DNA of 64,000 nucleotides from JACKAQ01 sp965227145 (lineage in GTDB: Bacteria; Calditrichota; Calditrichia; RBG-13-44-9; J075): contig OZ245730.1 in the NCBI GenBank assembly GCA_965227145.1, positions 4,092,001 through 4,156,000 on the forward strand, written 5' to 3'. A program made the position numbers and the translations under genes. Of this stretch, positions 1 through 8,224 are shown piece by piece. Position 1 is the stretch's first letter. The number at the start of each line of letters is the position of its first letter. Under the pieces are notes generated by a model. That model saw only the letters and a program-made list of their open reading frames with translations, made no database searches and was not told the origin of the DNA.

Positions 1-794
1 ATAATAAGGTAATTATGGATCGGTTTTACAAAGCCGGTACGCCCCAACAACGCAACATCGAAGATTACAAAGGCAACAAAAATAACTACAGCGATTATCT
101 GAATTACAGCGTATTCCCGTCATCCAGCTATTATGTTGAGGAAGAAATTGTGCTGCCGTTGCGCGACAAAGGCGCACCGGATTTATCGGTGCTGCCGGAC
201 AGCATCCGCATCGTTGCAACGATGAATTTCCAGCACCGCGAAGAATATGGCGAAATGCTGGAAATTTTGAACGATCGCAGCCTGTTCAACGGCAAGGTTC
301 GCGCCGCAGCCGTCAGCAATGACGAAATCAAGCGCGGTAATTACGACGCAATTCTGGTCGCAATCGACGGCTATAAGAGCACGTTTTTATTCAACTTATA
401 CGATATTTTTCTCCGCGAACCGGATTTCGAAACCTACAAAATCAACCTCGTCACCGAAACCAACGCCAAAGGTGAACGTGTAGCAGCACCTGCGTCGTTC
501 AACGGACGCAATTTTTGCCGCATCGATGCCTCGCTGGTTGGCGATGACCGGGAAGATTATCTGAAATTTCTAGAATACATGCACGGATTTATGTATTCCA
601 ATTACATCGGCGACAAACAGGCTTACGCCGGATTTTTGGAAGAAACCGAGCAGCAGCTTGCGCTGGGCGCGTATCTGTTCTCGCTGCCGTCGCTGGCATA
701 TTTCAGCACCCAGTTTGATGCGCAAAGCATTCAATTGTATGGCGTAGCGTCGCAGCTTTCGACCATCGAAAAATGGCAGGAGCGCCGCGACTAA
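1..794 (+). CDS. ABC transporter solute-binding protein, family 5-like (3' part only)
   Basis: Partial gene: the reading frame is open from the first complete codon at position 3, and the first ATG (15) has no convincing start context, so the true start lies upstream of the window. About 264 residues remain. They look like the C-terminal lobe of a peptide/nickel-type (SBP_bac_5) periplasmic binding protein. The tail, with a long helix rich in Glu/Gln, then LFSLPSLAYFSTQFDAQSIQLYG, is the usual place where these proteins list their last ligand-contacting strand. The best support is context: two permeases and a double ATPase of the Opp/Dpp type follow on the same strand. It would deliver a small solute, perhaps a peptide, to the permease pair. 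Sequence similarity alone is weak, so the substrate is unknown. Confidence 0.6.
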   Translation, partial: NKVIMDRFYKAGTPQQRNIEDYKGNKNNYSDYLNYSVFPSSSYYVEEEIVLPLRDKGAPDLSVLPDSIRIVATMNFQHREEYGEMLEILNDRSLFNGKVRAAAVSNDEIKRGNYDAILVAIDGYKSTFLFNLYDIFLREPDFETYKINLVTETNAKGERVAAPASFNGRNFCRIDASLVGDDREDYLKFLEYMHGFMYSNYIGDKQAYAGFLEETEQQLALGAYLFSLPSLAYFSTQFDAQSIQLYGVASQLSTIEKWQERRD

Positions 795-850
795 CGCTTT
801 GTTTTTACTTATTTTGCAGCGAAGGCGCAAAGGTCGCGAAGGTTTACTTT

Positions 851-1005
851 TTTAACCGCAGAGATCGCAAAGTGCGCGGAGTTTTCAAAGAAAAAATTAA
901 AGCGAACAACTGATTTAGAATCAGGCATTTTAAACGCTATTTTTGCTCGTTTTTTCAATAAAAACAAATCTTTTCTCTGCGATCTCCGCGTTCTCTGCGG
1001 TTAAA
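851..1005. repeat. Intergenic element with 14-bp terminal inverted repeats (CCGCAGAG family)
   Basis: A 155-bp intergenic stretch is bounded by perfect 14-bp inverted repeats, TTTAACCGCAGAGA at 851-864 and its complement at 992-1005. Inside each end the similarity continues as short GCAGAG/GCGGAG-like words. A shorter relative lies at 5644-5730, and degenerate pieces occur near 6972-7000 and 7172-7220. No protein is encoded. It looks like a small non-coding dispersed repeat placed between a binding-protein gene and the next gene of the same transporter cluster. Confidence 0.6.
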
Positions 1006-1069
1006 ATTAAACTTGCACGAATTTGCGGCAATTAAATTCAGTTAAAATCCCCAAACACACAGGAATTTT

Positions 1070-1999
1070 GTGGCTCGCCTTTTTGAACGTTTCACCAAAT
1101 ATTTTCTGATTGGGCTATTGATTTGCACCGGATGCATTTCGGGCATATTTGCACAAAATTCCGCCGACTTTTTTATCTCCGCAAGTTATGAAAATTTAAC
1201 AATTTACAATCGCTACCAGCAGCGCATTTCCGGCGACGAAACCCGGCAAAATTTTGCCAAATTGCAGCCGTTGCAAATCGAGGAACGGTGGACAAAACTG
1301 AGTGACGGCTTTACCGATTGCATGAAAGTGCGATTGGGGCGGAACTCATTTTTCATCGCAACAGACGAGGACGGCGCACCGAAATTCAGCAATCAACCGG
1401 CTGATTTTGTTGTTTTGGATAACTGCAACCTGCTCGGCGACACCGTTTTGGTGCTGCAAAACGGCGAAATTTTCATCGCATCGGATTTGGCATATCCCAA
1501 CATCGGCGATGACCGGAAAATTTTTCTGGCAACCGGTGAGCAACTCGTCCGGCTGTTCGAATGGCAGCGCCAAATTTTTGCCAAACAACCGGGAAATCCG
1601 GTGCTGTTCGGCTGGACAAATCTTCCGAAACGCGGCGAAGGCAGCAGTTGGGAAATTCGCTCAACGGAAAAGATGGCAAAAAAATCACCGGCAGCCGAGA
1701 AAACATTTTACGAAATTCAGCAATTTGTTGAAATGCAAACCGGCGAAATCAACCGCGTGTTGACGCGGCTGTTCGGCTATTTCAACGAAAAAAATGGTGA
1801 AAACCGAACGCCACCGCAGTGGGAAATCGTCACAGAAGACGATCAAATGATTCGTTGTAAATTCATTAATTTCAGTGACATCGATCGGTTTAACGACAGC
1901 AGCCGCTACCTGTTTATCCGGCTGGAAAATTATTTGTTGAACAGCGGTTTTTCGGTGGGTTTGGCGAATTCGGAAATTGTGATTCGCCGGAAAACGTAA
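1070..1999 (+). CDS. Hypothetical secreted protein in ABC transporter cluster
   Basis: I do not recognise the family. The 309-residue product begins with a clear signal peptide (positively charged MARLFERFTK, hydrophobic run to about residue 27, likely cleavage after IFAQ), so it is exported. A GTG start at 1070 is chosen because AGGA lies 5-9 bases upstream and the signal peptide begins right there. The mature part is a mixed alpha/beta domain with no cysteine-rich, repeat or membrane segments. It lies between the binding-protein gene and the first permease, 41 bases before the latter, so it is probably part of the importer operon, perhaps an accessory periplasmic or surface component. The 275-base gap before it carries a repeat element, so it could also have its own promoter. 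Confidence 0.6.
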   Translation: MARLFERFTKYFLIGLLICTGCISGIFAQNSADFFISASYENLTIYNRYQQRISGDETRQNFAKLQPLQIEERWTKLSDGFTDCMKVRLGRNSFFIATDEDGAPKFSNQPADFVVLDNCNLLGDTVLVLQNGEIFIASDLAYPNIGDDRKIFLATGEQLVRLFEWQRQIFAKQPGNPVLFGWTNLPKRGEGSSWEIRSTEKMAKKSPAAEKTFYEIQQFVEMQTGEINRVLTRLFGYFNEKNGENRTPPQWEIVTEDDQMIRCKFINFSDIDRFNDSSRYLFIRLENYLLNSGFSVGLANSEIVIRRKT

Positions 2000-2040
2000 T
2001 TGAAAAAAAAGCGCTAAGTGGCAAAACATTATCGCAAAAA

Positions 2041-3165
2041 ATGAAAAAAAATCTGATTGAACATATATTGAGTTTGGTGATTGTCAGCGCGATTTTTGTC
2101 GCGTTGATCGTGCATTTCAACACAACCGCGCAACAGCAGCAGGCAAAATCCGACGCTGTTTTGGAAGAATACCTGCAACTCGATTTTCTGGATTTGAGCA
2201 ATCCGCTGCACAAATCGCTGCTGCGCGAAACGCTGAACACCTATTTCCCCAACCAAACTGCCAAAAACGATTCGTTGGTCCGGGCAATCGATTCGTATCG
2301 CGCCGAGCAAATCACCAGCATGCAGCGCCAGCGCCGTGCCAAAGGCATCACTTCGCCGGGAAAAATGGGCGATCTGTTCGGCATGTATCTGCAATTTATT
2401 CTCGCTTACGTGATCGTCATGCTGCTCACTTATTACGGCGTGCAAACACTGGCGACCATCCGTTTTGTCAAATATCAGCAAAACGATCCGGGCTATCTCA
2501 TGCAATTTTGGCGTTTTGTCAGTTCCGAGCCATTACCGAAATCTGCCGGAGCACTACTCCCCTACCTCAATCACTCGGCTGTTCCGCTCATCAAATCTGT
2601 GCTGAAAGCGGTTTTATATTTCATCATGTTTTCACCGGCGTATGTGATTGCCTATGCCTTTAAAACGCGATTTGATACCGATTCGCTATTTTTTCTGGTG
2701 CTGCTCGGGGTGATTTCCAACGGTTTGCTGATCACATACGCCCAAAAATTTTACACATTTTTACTCAGCGAAAGCCGCAAAGGGTATGTGCAAACAGCGA
2801 TTGTCAAAAACTTGCACAACAATTATCACCAGCACACACCGGACGGTATCGGCTGGCCGGCGATTTTCCGGTTCAACAAATCGTTTCCCGGACATGTTTT
2901 CGGGCATATTTACGAAAACGCCAATTTCCAATACATGGCGACCATCAAAGAGCAGGCATCGTTTTTGATCACCGGTTTGGTGATTATCGAAATGGCGTTA
3001 AATATTCAGGGGCATTTGTGTTACGAGCTGCTGCAAAACCTGCTGTTCAATCGATTCGATGTGGCGCTGGCGATCATTTTGGGGATTTTCGCGGTGGTGA
3101 AAGCCACGGAAATCTTTGCGGATTACCGAATTTTTCGCACCCGGCAGCGATTCGCAAATGAATAA
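2041..3165 (+). CDS. ABC transporter permease, DppB/OppB-like
   Basis: Inner-membrane permease subunit, 374 residues. It has an N-terminal membrane helix (residues about 7-26), a periplasmic stretch of roughly 80 residues, and then about five helices. The C-terminal portion (LVIIEMALNIQGHLCYELL, then NRFDVALAIILGIFAVV) follows the pattern of the DppB/OppB C-terminus, where a glycine-containing turn precedes the last two helices. The long N-terminal periplasmic loop also fits that subfamily. The usual cytoplasmic EAA loop is strongly diverged. It presumably pairs with the permease encoded at 3280 and is powered by the double ATPase at 4140. No strong ribosome binding site is visible before ATG 2041. 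Confidence 0.75.
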   Translation: MKKNLIEHILSLVIVSAIFVALIVHFNTTAQQQQAKSDAVLEEYLQLDFLDLSNPLHKSLLRETLNTYFPNQTAKNDSLVRAIDSYRAEQITSMQRQRRAKGITSPGKMGDLFGMYLQFILAYVIVMLLTYYGVQTLATIRFVKYQQNDPGYLMQFWRFVSSEPLPKSAGALLPYLNHSAVPLIKSVLKAVLYFIMFSPAYVIAYAFKTRFDTDSLFFLVLLGVISNGLLITYAQKFYTFLLSESRKGYVQTAIVKNLHNNYHQHTPDGIGWPAIFRFNKSFPGHVFGHIYENANFQYMATIKEQASFLITGLVIIEMALNIQGHLCYELLQNLLFNRFDVALAIILGIFAVVKATEIFADYRIFRTRQRFANE

Positions 3166-3184
3166 TTTTCGGAAATTTAACCGA

Positions 3185-3242
3185 AGATTCCTGCCTTTGC
3201 AGGAGTGACAATGATTGGTCATTCCTGCGAAGGCAGGAATCT
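3185..3242. repeat. Double copy of a 25-nt palindromic repeat, arms inverted
   Basis: Two 25-nt arms (3185-3209 and 3218-3242) are inverted copies of each other with two mismatches, and each arm is itself a small hairpin (TTCCTGC...GCAGGAA). Single copies of the same unit occur at 7119-7143, 43522-43546 and 45376-45400, and a diverged double copy at 20162-20219. This is a REP-like dispersed palindrome lying between two genes of one operon, where it could shape mRNA stability. Confidence 0.8.
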
Positions 3243-3279
3243 CTAATAAACAGGCTATCTCGATAAATAGCAACAACTT

Positions 3280-4143
3280 ATGAATCAGAAAATTCAACAA
3301 TTTTTCGCCGATAAAGACAAGCTGTGGCTGGCGATCTGGCTTTGCGGCATTGCGCTGCTGACCGTTTGGAACGCGCTGTTTTTGAACGCACCGGCGTTTG
3401 AACGGGTGCGCACCGGATTTGTCAACACGATGTTGATTGCGCTGCTGGTCATCGGGATCACGCTGGTTGCCGGATGGCTGACCGGCGTCGCGGTGTATTT
3501 TCTGGAGCGAATGCGCAACAGCACGGCGTATCTCACCGCCACATTTTTGCTGAATATCATTCGATCCGTGCCGCAAATTGTGGGTATTTTGCTCGGATTT
3601 GTGCTGATCACCGTTGGCATTCAATCGAACGCACTCGGTAGCGGCGCAGCAATTATTTTGGCGATTGCCGGCACCATCAGCCTGTTCGTATTTCTGGAAA
3701 TCGTTGACCTCATTCGTGAGCGCATCGCCCATTTCCGGCGCAGCGATTTTTACAACGCGATGCTGGTTTGCGGCATCTCCGAATGGCGAATCGTGAACGT
3801 GGATATTTTGTGGAAAAACAGCCGCAACCACATTTTCAACAAACTCATCGCCATTTTTGGCGTGACGATTTTTCTGCTCTGCAGCATCGATTTTATCATT
3901 TCGGTGGGGCTGTCCAACGATGTCAGCTCGATCAACCTGCCGGTGACGCTGGGCAGCCTGCTCGCCAAAATCGACAGCAAACAGGATGTGCTGGCCATCG
4001 GGCACACGCTGCTCAATCCGGGCTATCTTCCGAACTTGTTTTTTAAGCACTTACAGGGTATTTCCGTGGCGTTTCTGATCGTCTTTTCGCTGGTGTGCAT
4101 TTACAAAATTGCCAACGGTTTCGCCCGGAGATATGAGTTATGA
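3280..4143 (+). CDS. ABC transporter permease, DppC/OppC-like
   Basis: Second inner-membrane permease, 287 residues with about six hydrophobic helices. The cytoplasmic coupling loop is readable: FYNAMLVCGISEWRIVNVDILW (about residues 151-172) corresponds to the EAA loop that docks onto the ATPase. RSVPQIVGILLGF upstream of it is also typical of binding-protein-dependent permeases. It follows the first permease after a 114-base gap filled by the double palindrome, and its stop codon overlaps the start of the ATPase gene by four bases (ATGA, 4140-4143), so the two are translationally coupled. The substrate cannot be told from sequence. Confidence 0.8.
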   Translation: MNQKIQQFFADKDKLWLAIWLCGIALLTVWNALFLNAPAFERVRTGFVNTMLIALLVIGITLVAGWLTGVAVYFLERMRNSTAYLTATFLLNIIRSVPQIVGILLGFVLITVGIQSNALGSGAAIILAIAGTISLFVFLEIVDLIRERIAHFRRSDFYNAMLVCGISEWRIVNVDILWKNSRNHIFNKLIAIFGVTIFLLCSIDFIISVGLSNDVSSINLPVTLGSLLAKIDSKQDVLAIGHTLLNPGYLPNLFFKHLQGISVAFLIVFSLVCIYKIANGFARRYEL

Positions 4144-5630
4144 GCCACAACATCCACATCTCCAAAAACGGAAAAACGCTGGTTGCGATCGACAATTTTG
4201 ATTTGCAGCCCGGAAAAATGACCTTTTTATTCGGCGAATCGGGCATCGGGAAATCGCTGCTGTCGAAAGCAATTTACGGGCTGATCGATCCGCATTCGCT
4301 GGATGTGACGATTGACGGCATGCCCTACCGCGATTATCTCGCTGACGACGGTGTAATTGCCGCAAAACGCAATGGGTTTTTTGTGTTTCAGGAACCGTCC
4401 AGCCATCTGAATCCGCTGCGGACGCTGGAAACGCAAATCAACGAGGGCAGTTTGAGCGGGAAATCCGGCGAAGTGGAGGCACTCGGAAAATTGTGGGAAG
4501 GCAAAGCGGATGCGGCGGTTCAGCAAATTTTGCGGGTGTTCCCGAAACCGTATCGCCCCAGCGGCGGCGAAAAACAGCGCATTTTGCTGGCGATGGCGTT
4601 CAAAAAAATTGCCAAATTCCAACAGGATGGCGCACCGGAAAATCACCTGTTTGTGTTCGACGAACCGACCGGCAGCCTGGACAATCGTTACCGGAATATT
4701 TTCCTGAAATTGCTGCTGGACAAGTTCAAAGAGACGCCGTTCACGAGCATTTTTATCACACACGATTATTCGATCATCAGCGAAATTGCCGACTATCCGC
4801 AACAACTGCAATCGCAAATTATTTACAAAGAATTGACCGAATCGAAAAACGGATTGCAACTGCGCGATTTTGCCGCGAAGGAATATCTCAACTGGATCGA
4901 CGAAGAAAAACATGCAGATTTCGCAGGCACAAGTTCAGCAAAAACAGTGTTTTCGATCGATAGCGGCTATCGGGTTTTCGGGAAAACGATGCAGTTCAAA
5001 AAAGCCAAGTCGCAGCAAAAAACGGACGAATTGGTCATCCGCAGCGGCGAAATGGCTTATGTAAAAGCCGCCAGCGGCATCGGAAAAACCACTCTCGCGA
5101 AAATAATTATGGGGCTGCAACCGGCGGAAAATTTAGCGTTTTCACTTTCCGGAGAGGATTTCAGCGAGCAAACACAGCCGGGAAAATGGCGCAAAAAAGT
5201 GTGGGGAAAAAGCGCCGGAATGGTGTTTCAGCACGCGGATGAATCGCTGAATTTGCAAGCCAGCGTGCGGGAGATTTTTGCAGGTTTGCCGCTCGAAAAG
5301 CCGCTCGACGATCATTCGCTGAGCGAGCATCTCCGCAGCATTTTTGACACCGCCATCGACGATGCGTTTTTGAGCAAACGCACCGGACTGCTCAGCGGCG
5401 GGCAAAAACAGCGCCTTAACCTGCTGCGCACGCTGCTGCTCAACACCGATCTGCTGATTTTCGACGAGCCGTTTAACGGGTTGGATTTGGAGAGTATTCA
5501 AAAAATTGTCGCGCTCATCAAATACAAACTCGCCGACGGCGCAGCCATTTTGATGATTTCCCACAACGAGGAAATTGTCGAAAGCATCGTACCGCCGGAG
5601 CGCATTTATTTTTTGACTGCGGAAAGTTGA
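4140..5630 (+). CDS. ABC transporter ATP-binding protein with two fused ATPase domains
   Basis: Cytoplasmic energising subunit, 496 residues, with two complete ATPase cassettes in one chain, equivalent to DppD+DppF. Domain 1 has Walker A GESGIGKS (residues 32-39), signature PSGGEKQ and Walker B LFVFDEPTGSLD. Domain 2 has Walker A AASGIGKT (310-317), signature LSGGQKQ and Walker B LLIFDEPFNGLD. The first glycine of the second P-loop is replaced by alanine, which is tolerated in some P-loops; lysine and threonine are kept, so both sites may hydrolyse ATP. Translation is coupled to the upstream permease by the ATGA overlap. It closes the importer operon; a repeat element follows the stop codon. 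Confidence 0.88.
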   Translation: MSHNIHISKNGKTLVAIDNFDLQPGKMTFLFGESGIGKSLLSKAIYGLIDPHSLDVTIDGMPYRDYLADDGVIAAKRNGFFVFQEPSSHLNPLRTLETQINEGSLSGKSGEVEALGKLWEGKADAAVQQILRVFPKPYRPSGGEKQRILLAMAFKKIAKFQQDGAPENHLFVFDEPTGSLDNRYRNIFLKLLLDKFKETPFTSIFITHDYSIISEIADYPQQLQSQIIYKELTESKNGLQLRDFAAKEYLNWIDEEKHADFAGTSSAKTVFSIDSGYRVFGKTMQFKKAKSQQKTDELVIRSGEMAYVKAASGIGKTTLAKIIMGLQPAENLAFSLSGEDFSEQTQPGKWRKKVWGKSAGMVFQHADESLNLQASVREIFAGLPLEKPLDDHSLSEHLRSIFDTAIDDAFLSKRTGLLSGGQKQRLNLLRTLLLNTDLLIFDEPFNGLDLESIQKIVALIKYKLADGAAILMISHNEEIVESIVPPERIYFLTAES

Positions 5631-5643
5631 CGAATCATACAAA

Positions 5644-5730
5644 TTTAACCGCAAAGAACGCTGAGTTATCAGAGGATACTACTCCAATTTTATTCTTTTC
5701 TCTGCTTCCTCTGCGAACTCTGCTGTTAAA
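5644..5730. repeat. Short CCGCAGAG-family inverted repeat element
   Basis: Second copy of the repeat family seen at 851-1005, here 87 bases long. The left end TTTAACCGCAAAGAACG and the right end (complement TTTAACAGCAGAG) are imperfect inverted repeats. It lies just after the ABC operon and before the DsrE-like gene. Confidence 0.5.
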
Positions 5731-5808
5731 AAACAACTTTCCCTTGCCAGTCACTTTCTTTTGCACGTTATTTCAACAAATTCAACAACATAAACTGGAG
5801 ATAAATTG

Positions 5809-6174
5809 ATGAAAGTCGCATACGTTTTTGCAACATCCGGACACACTGCAAGCTACAAACTCGGTAAAATGATTCTGCCGCAATTGGAAAACGGCACTCA
5901 CGGAGTGACCGTGATCGGCATGTTTTTCTTCGACGACAACACCTACATTTTGCGAAATGGCGATCCGATGGGCGAACGCCTCGCGAAAATCGCCAAAGAA
6001 AAAGGTATGTTGCTGATGATGTGCGACCAGTGTGCATTGGAGCGCGGACTCGCCACCGGCGTTGCCGGCGATTGCAGCCCCACCGGCACCGTTGAAGGCG
6101 TGCAGGTTGGCTGTTTCCCGGATTTATATGGCGCATTGGCGGGCAATCCGCCGGATCACGTGATCACTTTGTAA
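5809..6174 (+). CDS. DsrE/DsrF-like family protein
   Basis: Small cytoplasmic protein of 121 residues with the DsrE-like fold pattern: an N-terminal strand (MKVAYVFATS), a central MFFFDDNTY segment, and a conserved cysteine pair C72-x-x-C75 (MCDQCALERG) at the position where DsrE/TusD-type proteins carry their persulfide cysteine. Members of this superfamily pass sulfur, or in relatives selenium, between partner proteins. The ATG at 5809 is preferred over the in-frame TTG three bases earlier because CTGGAG sits 8 bases before it. A membrane protein gene follows after 12 bases, so the two are probably co-transcribed. No other sulfur-relay gene is nearby, so the specific role is open. Confidence 0.75.
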   Translation: MKVAYVFATSGHTASYKLGKMILPQLENGTHGVTVIGMFFFDDNTYILRNGDPMGERLAKIAKEKGMLLMMCDQCALERGLATGVAGDCSPTGTVEGVQVGCFPDLYGALAGNPPDHVITL

Positions 6175-6186
6175 CCGGAGAAAAAA

Positions 6187-6969
6187 ATGAAAGAAGCGTT
6201 CGACGAATTTTTGAAAGACCAACGCGAGCAGCGGGCCATCGTTCTCACCCTCTCGTTTTTGGGTGGCGGTTTTCTCACGCTCTGGTTTTTGAAAGAATTT
6301 TTGGGCATCGCCACTGACGGCATTTTGATTGCAATGATTTTGCTGCCGCTGATTATCTATCTTATTGTTTCGGGTCGAGTTAGCGAACTGAAAACACCCG
6401 GCGGACTGGAAGCAAAATTTAAGGAAGCAGCGCAATCGAACGTCAGCGCGGCGTCGGAAACGGTGGCTGTGGAAGATGTGCAGGCGCTCGCCGAAGGCGA
6501 AATGCTCTTCAAAAGCATCGTGAAAGTGCGCACGCCGGACCCGACCAAACCACTGGTGCTGTTGCTCACCATCGGTAAATCGGACGCACCGTATTCCCGC
6601 GAAAGCCTGCTGAACGCGATGGATGTTTACGAGCAGCACCGCAATTTCAAATTTGTGGTGTTCCGCGACGCCAAAGAAAAATTTGTTTGCTACATGATGA
6701 GTTGGGCGTTTCGCGGCATCATCGATAAAGCGGCGCTCGGCGATGAATTTGTGGAATTGCTCAACAGCGGCGCCACCGGCGAACTGCTGCGCTACCCGAA
6801 TATGGTGAACGAAACCATCACCACAGAAACCTCGAATATCGACGCGCTAAAAGCAATGACCGAGAAAAATATCGAAGCGTTGGTTGTGATCGATACAAAA
6901 GGGATGGTCGCGGGCGTTTGCGAACGGGAGCAGGTGCTCAGCAAGCTGCTGCTCAATCTGGCGGGGTAA
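6187..6969 (+). CDS. Membrane protein with C-terminal CBS-like domain
   Basis: 260 residues. Two adjacent hydrophobic helices near the N-terminus (about 17-36 and 42-62) anchor the protein; the rest is soluble. The last 50 residues (NIDALKAMTEKNIEALVVIDTKG...VCEREQVLSKLL) match the sequence pattern of a single CBS motif, a nucleotide-sensing module that normally occurs in pairs, so a dimer would be needed for a full Bateman module. The middle part is not recognised. The start is supported by GGAG seven bases upstream. It is 12 bases downstream of the DsrE-like gene and likely shares its transcript; a regulatory link to it is inference only. Confidence 0.6.
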   Translation: MKEAFDEFLKDQREQRAIVLTLSFLGGGFLTLWFLKEFLGIATDGILIAMILLPLIIYLIVSGRVSELKTPGGLEAKFKEAAQSNVSAASETVAVEDVQALAEGEMLFKSIVKVRTPDPTKPLVLLLTIGKSDAPYSRESLLNAMDVYEQHRNFKFVVFRDAKEKFVCYMMSWAFRGIIDKAALGDEFVELLNSGATGELLRYPNMVNETITTETSNIDALKAMTEKNIEALVVIDTKGMVAGVCEREQVLSKLLLNLAG

Positions 6970-7118
6970 ATTTTTGCCACGGGGGTCACAGAGAAACCCA
7001 GATTGGTTTTCTACCTACGAATCAAACGAAAGGTACGAAATGGGCTGTTTCCGGAAAAATGTATTGCTATCAATTATATGTTGATCGAAAATTGCCAGAT
7101 TCCGCATATTTTATGTTG

Positions 7119-7143
7119 AGATTCCTGCATTCACAGGAATGAC
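7119..7143. repeat. 25-nt palindromic repeat, single copy
   Basis: One unit of the family described at 3185-3242 (AGATTCCTGC...GGAATGAC). It lies in the 271-base gap between the CBS-like gene and hutG, which otherwise holds degenerate CCGCAGAG-family fragments and no gene. Confidence 0.75.
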
Positions 7144-7240
7144 AAATTTCGTTTTTATCGCGTTTTTCGTAGGCAACACGCAGAAAAAACTTTGCGCACT
7201 CCGCGCTTTTGCGGCAAAACCACAACCGCAAACTACATAT

Positions 7241-8224
7241 TTACAAATATTTAGCGATTACGCTTATCGTTTCCAGAACGAGATCGACGGTGGGTGTCAA
7301 CACATCGCGATCCGCCGGTACCACCTGTTTTTCATCGGGAAACAGCGCGCTCCAGTGCTGCTTTCGCGATGACGCTTCCACAATATCGATCCCGAAAACC
7401 GGCGCAGATTTCAGCACGGTTGCCACAATTTGCAGCCACGAATTACGGTTGATGCCCTGCTCAGCCGGCGCGCTTACGCCTGGCGCATCGATTGCGGAAA
7501 CAGCATCGATATCCAGACTGAGATAAATGCCATCCATTCCCGACATAATTTGCTGCAACGCGGTTTCGGTGATTGCCACTGCTTTATTTTCACTACACTC
7601 GTCATCAAATCCTACAAAAACGCCGTTCGACCGCGCATAATTTTCCATCGATTTGAACAATTCCGACGGCTGGCGATGGATGCCCAAAACCGCCATATTT
7701 TTGCCCGGCAATCCCATGTTTGGATCTTCGGGCAGGCGATAAAACGAATTGCCGCTGCTGATGATTTTTTCCACACCGCAACAAATTTCCGGCGGGCGCA
7801 TGTCCCAATGCGCATCCACATACAGCAGCGCGATGTTGGCATCCGGTAACGCGCGACGCACGCCGCGATACAGCGAATACGTCAGCGAATGATCGCCGCC
7901 CAGCGAAACGGGAATTTTTCCGGCAACAACCGCCGCCGCAATTGTTTCGCTGATGAATTCGTGTCCGGCAATCGTTTGCTGATTGTGACGAAAAATCGCA
8001 TCCGCGTCATCGCGGTTTTCAATGGAAATATCGATCGCAAACGGTTGTAAATTCAGCAGTTGACATTCCCAATCGATCGGTGATTTTTTCAATCGTTCGA
8101 TGATTGCGGCCGGTGCATCCGCCGTTCCGGTGACGCCGCGTTTCAGCCGCTGCATCATGCGGATGCCGTTTTCAAATGGAATCCCGAATACGATTGGCGT
8201 GGCATTTTTTTGCTCAAATTTCAT
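7241..8224 (-). CDS. hutG: Formimidoylglutamase (arginase/ureohydrolase family)
   Basis: Catalyses hydrolysis of N-formimino-L-glutamate to glutamate and formamide, the last step of one histidine-degradation route. The 327-residue sequence shows the binuclear manganese site of ureohydrolases: GGDHS, then DAHWDMR, then SLDIDAVSAIDAPG, and a late GIDIVEAS. The family-typical Asp-Ala-His-x-Asp is intact, although the usual SxDxDxxDP ends in DA rather than DP. Adjacent hutI settles HutG over arginase or agmatinase. The gene starts inside the end of hutI (11-base overlap, 8214-8224), so translation is coupled. hutH and hutU are not in the window. Confidence 0.85.
   Translation of the reverse strand: MKFEQKNATPIVFGIPFENGIRMMQRLKRGVTGTADAPAAIIERLKKSPIDWECQLLNLQPFAIDISIENRDDADAIFRHNQQTIAGHEFISETIAAAVVAGKIPVSLGGDHSLTYSLYRGVRRALPDANIALLYVDAHWDMRPPEICCGVEKIISSGNSFYRLPEDPNMGLPGKNMAVLGIHRQPSELFKSMENYARSNGVFVGFDDECSENKAVAITETALQQIMSGMDGIYLSLDIDAVSAIDAPGVSAPAEQGINRNSWLQIVATVLKSAPVFGIDIVEASSRKQHWSALFPDEKQVVPADRDVLTPTVDLVLETISVIAKYL

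Noticed and set aside
2998..4050. A long minus-strand reading frame opposite the second permease
   Set aside because: Its product is rich in Gln, His, Asn and Arg, typical of the antisense of a membrane-protein gene; the plus strand encodes clear permeases.
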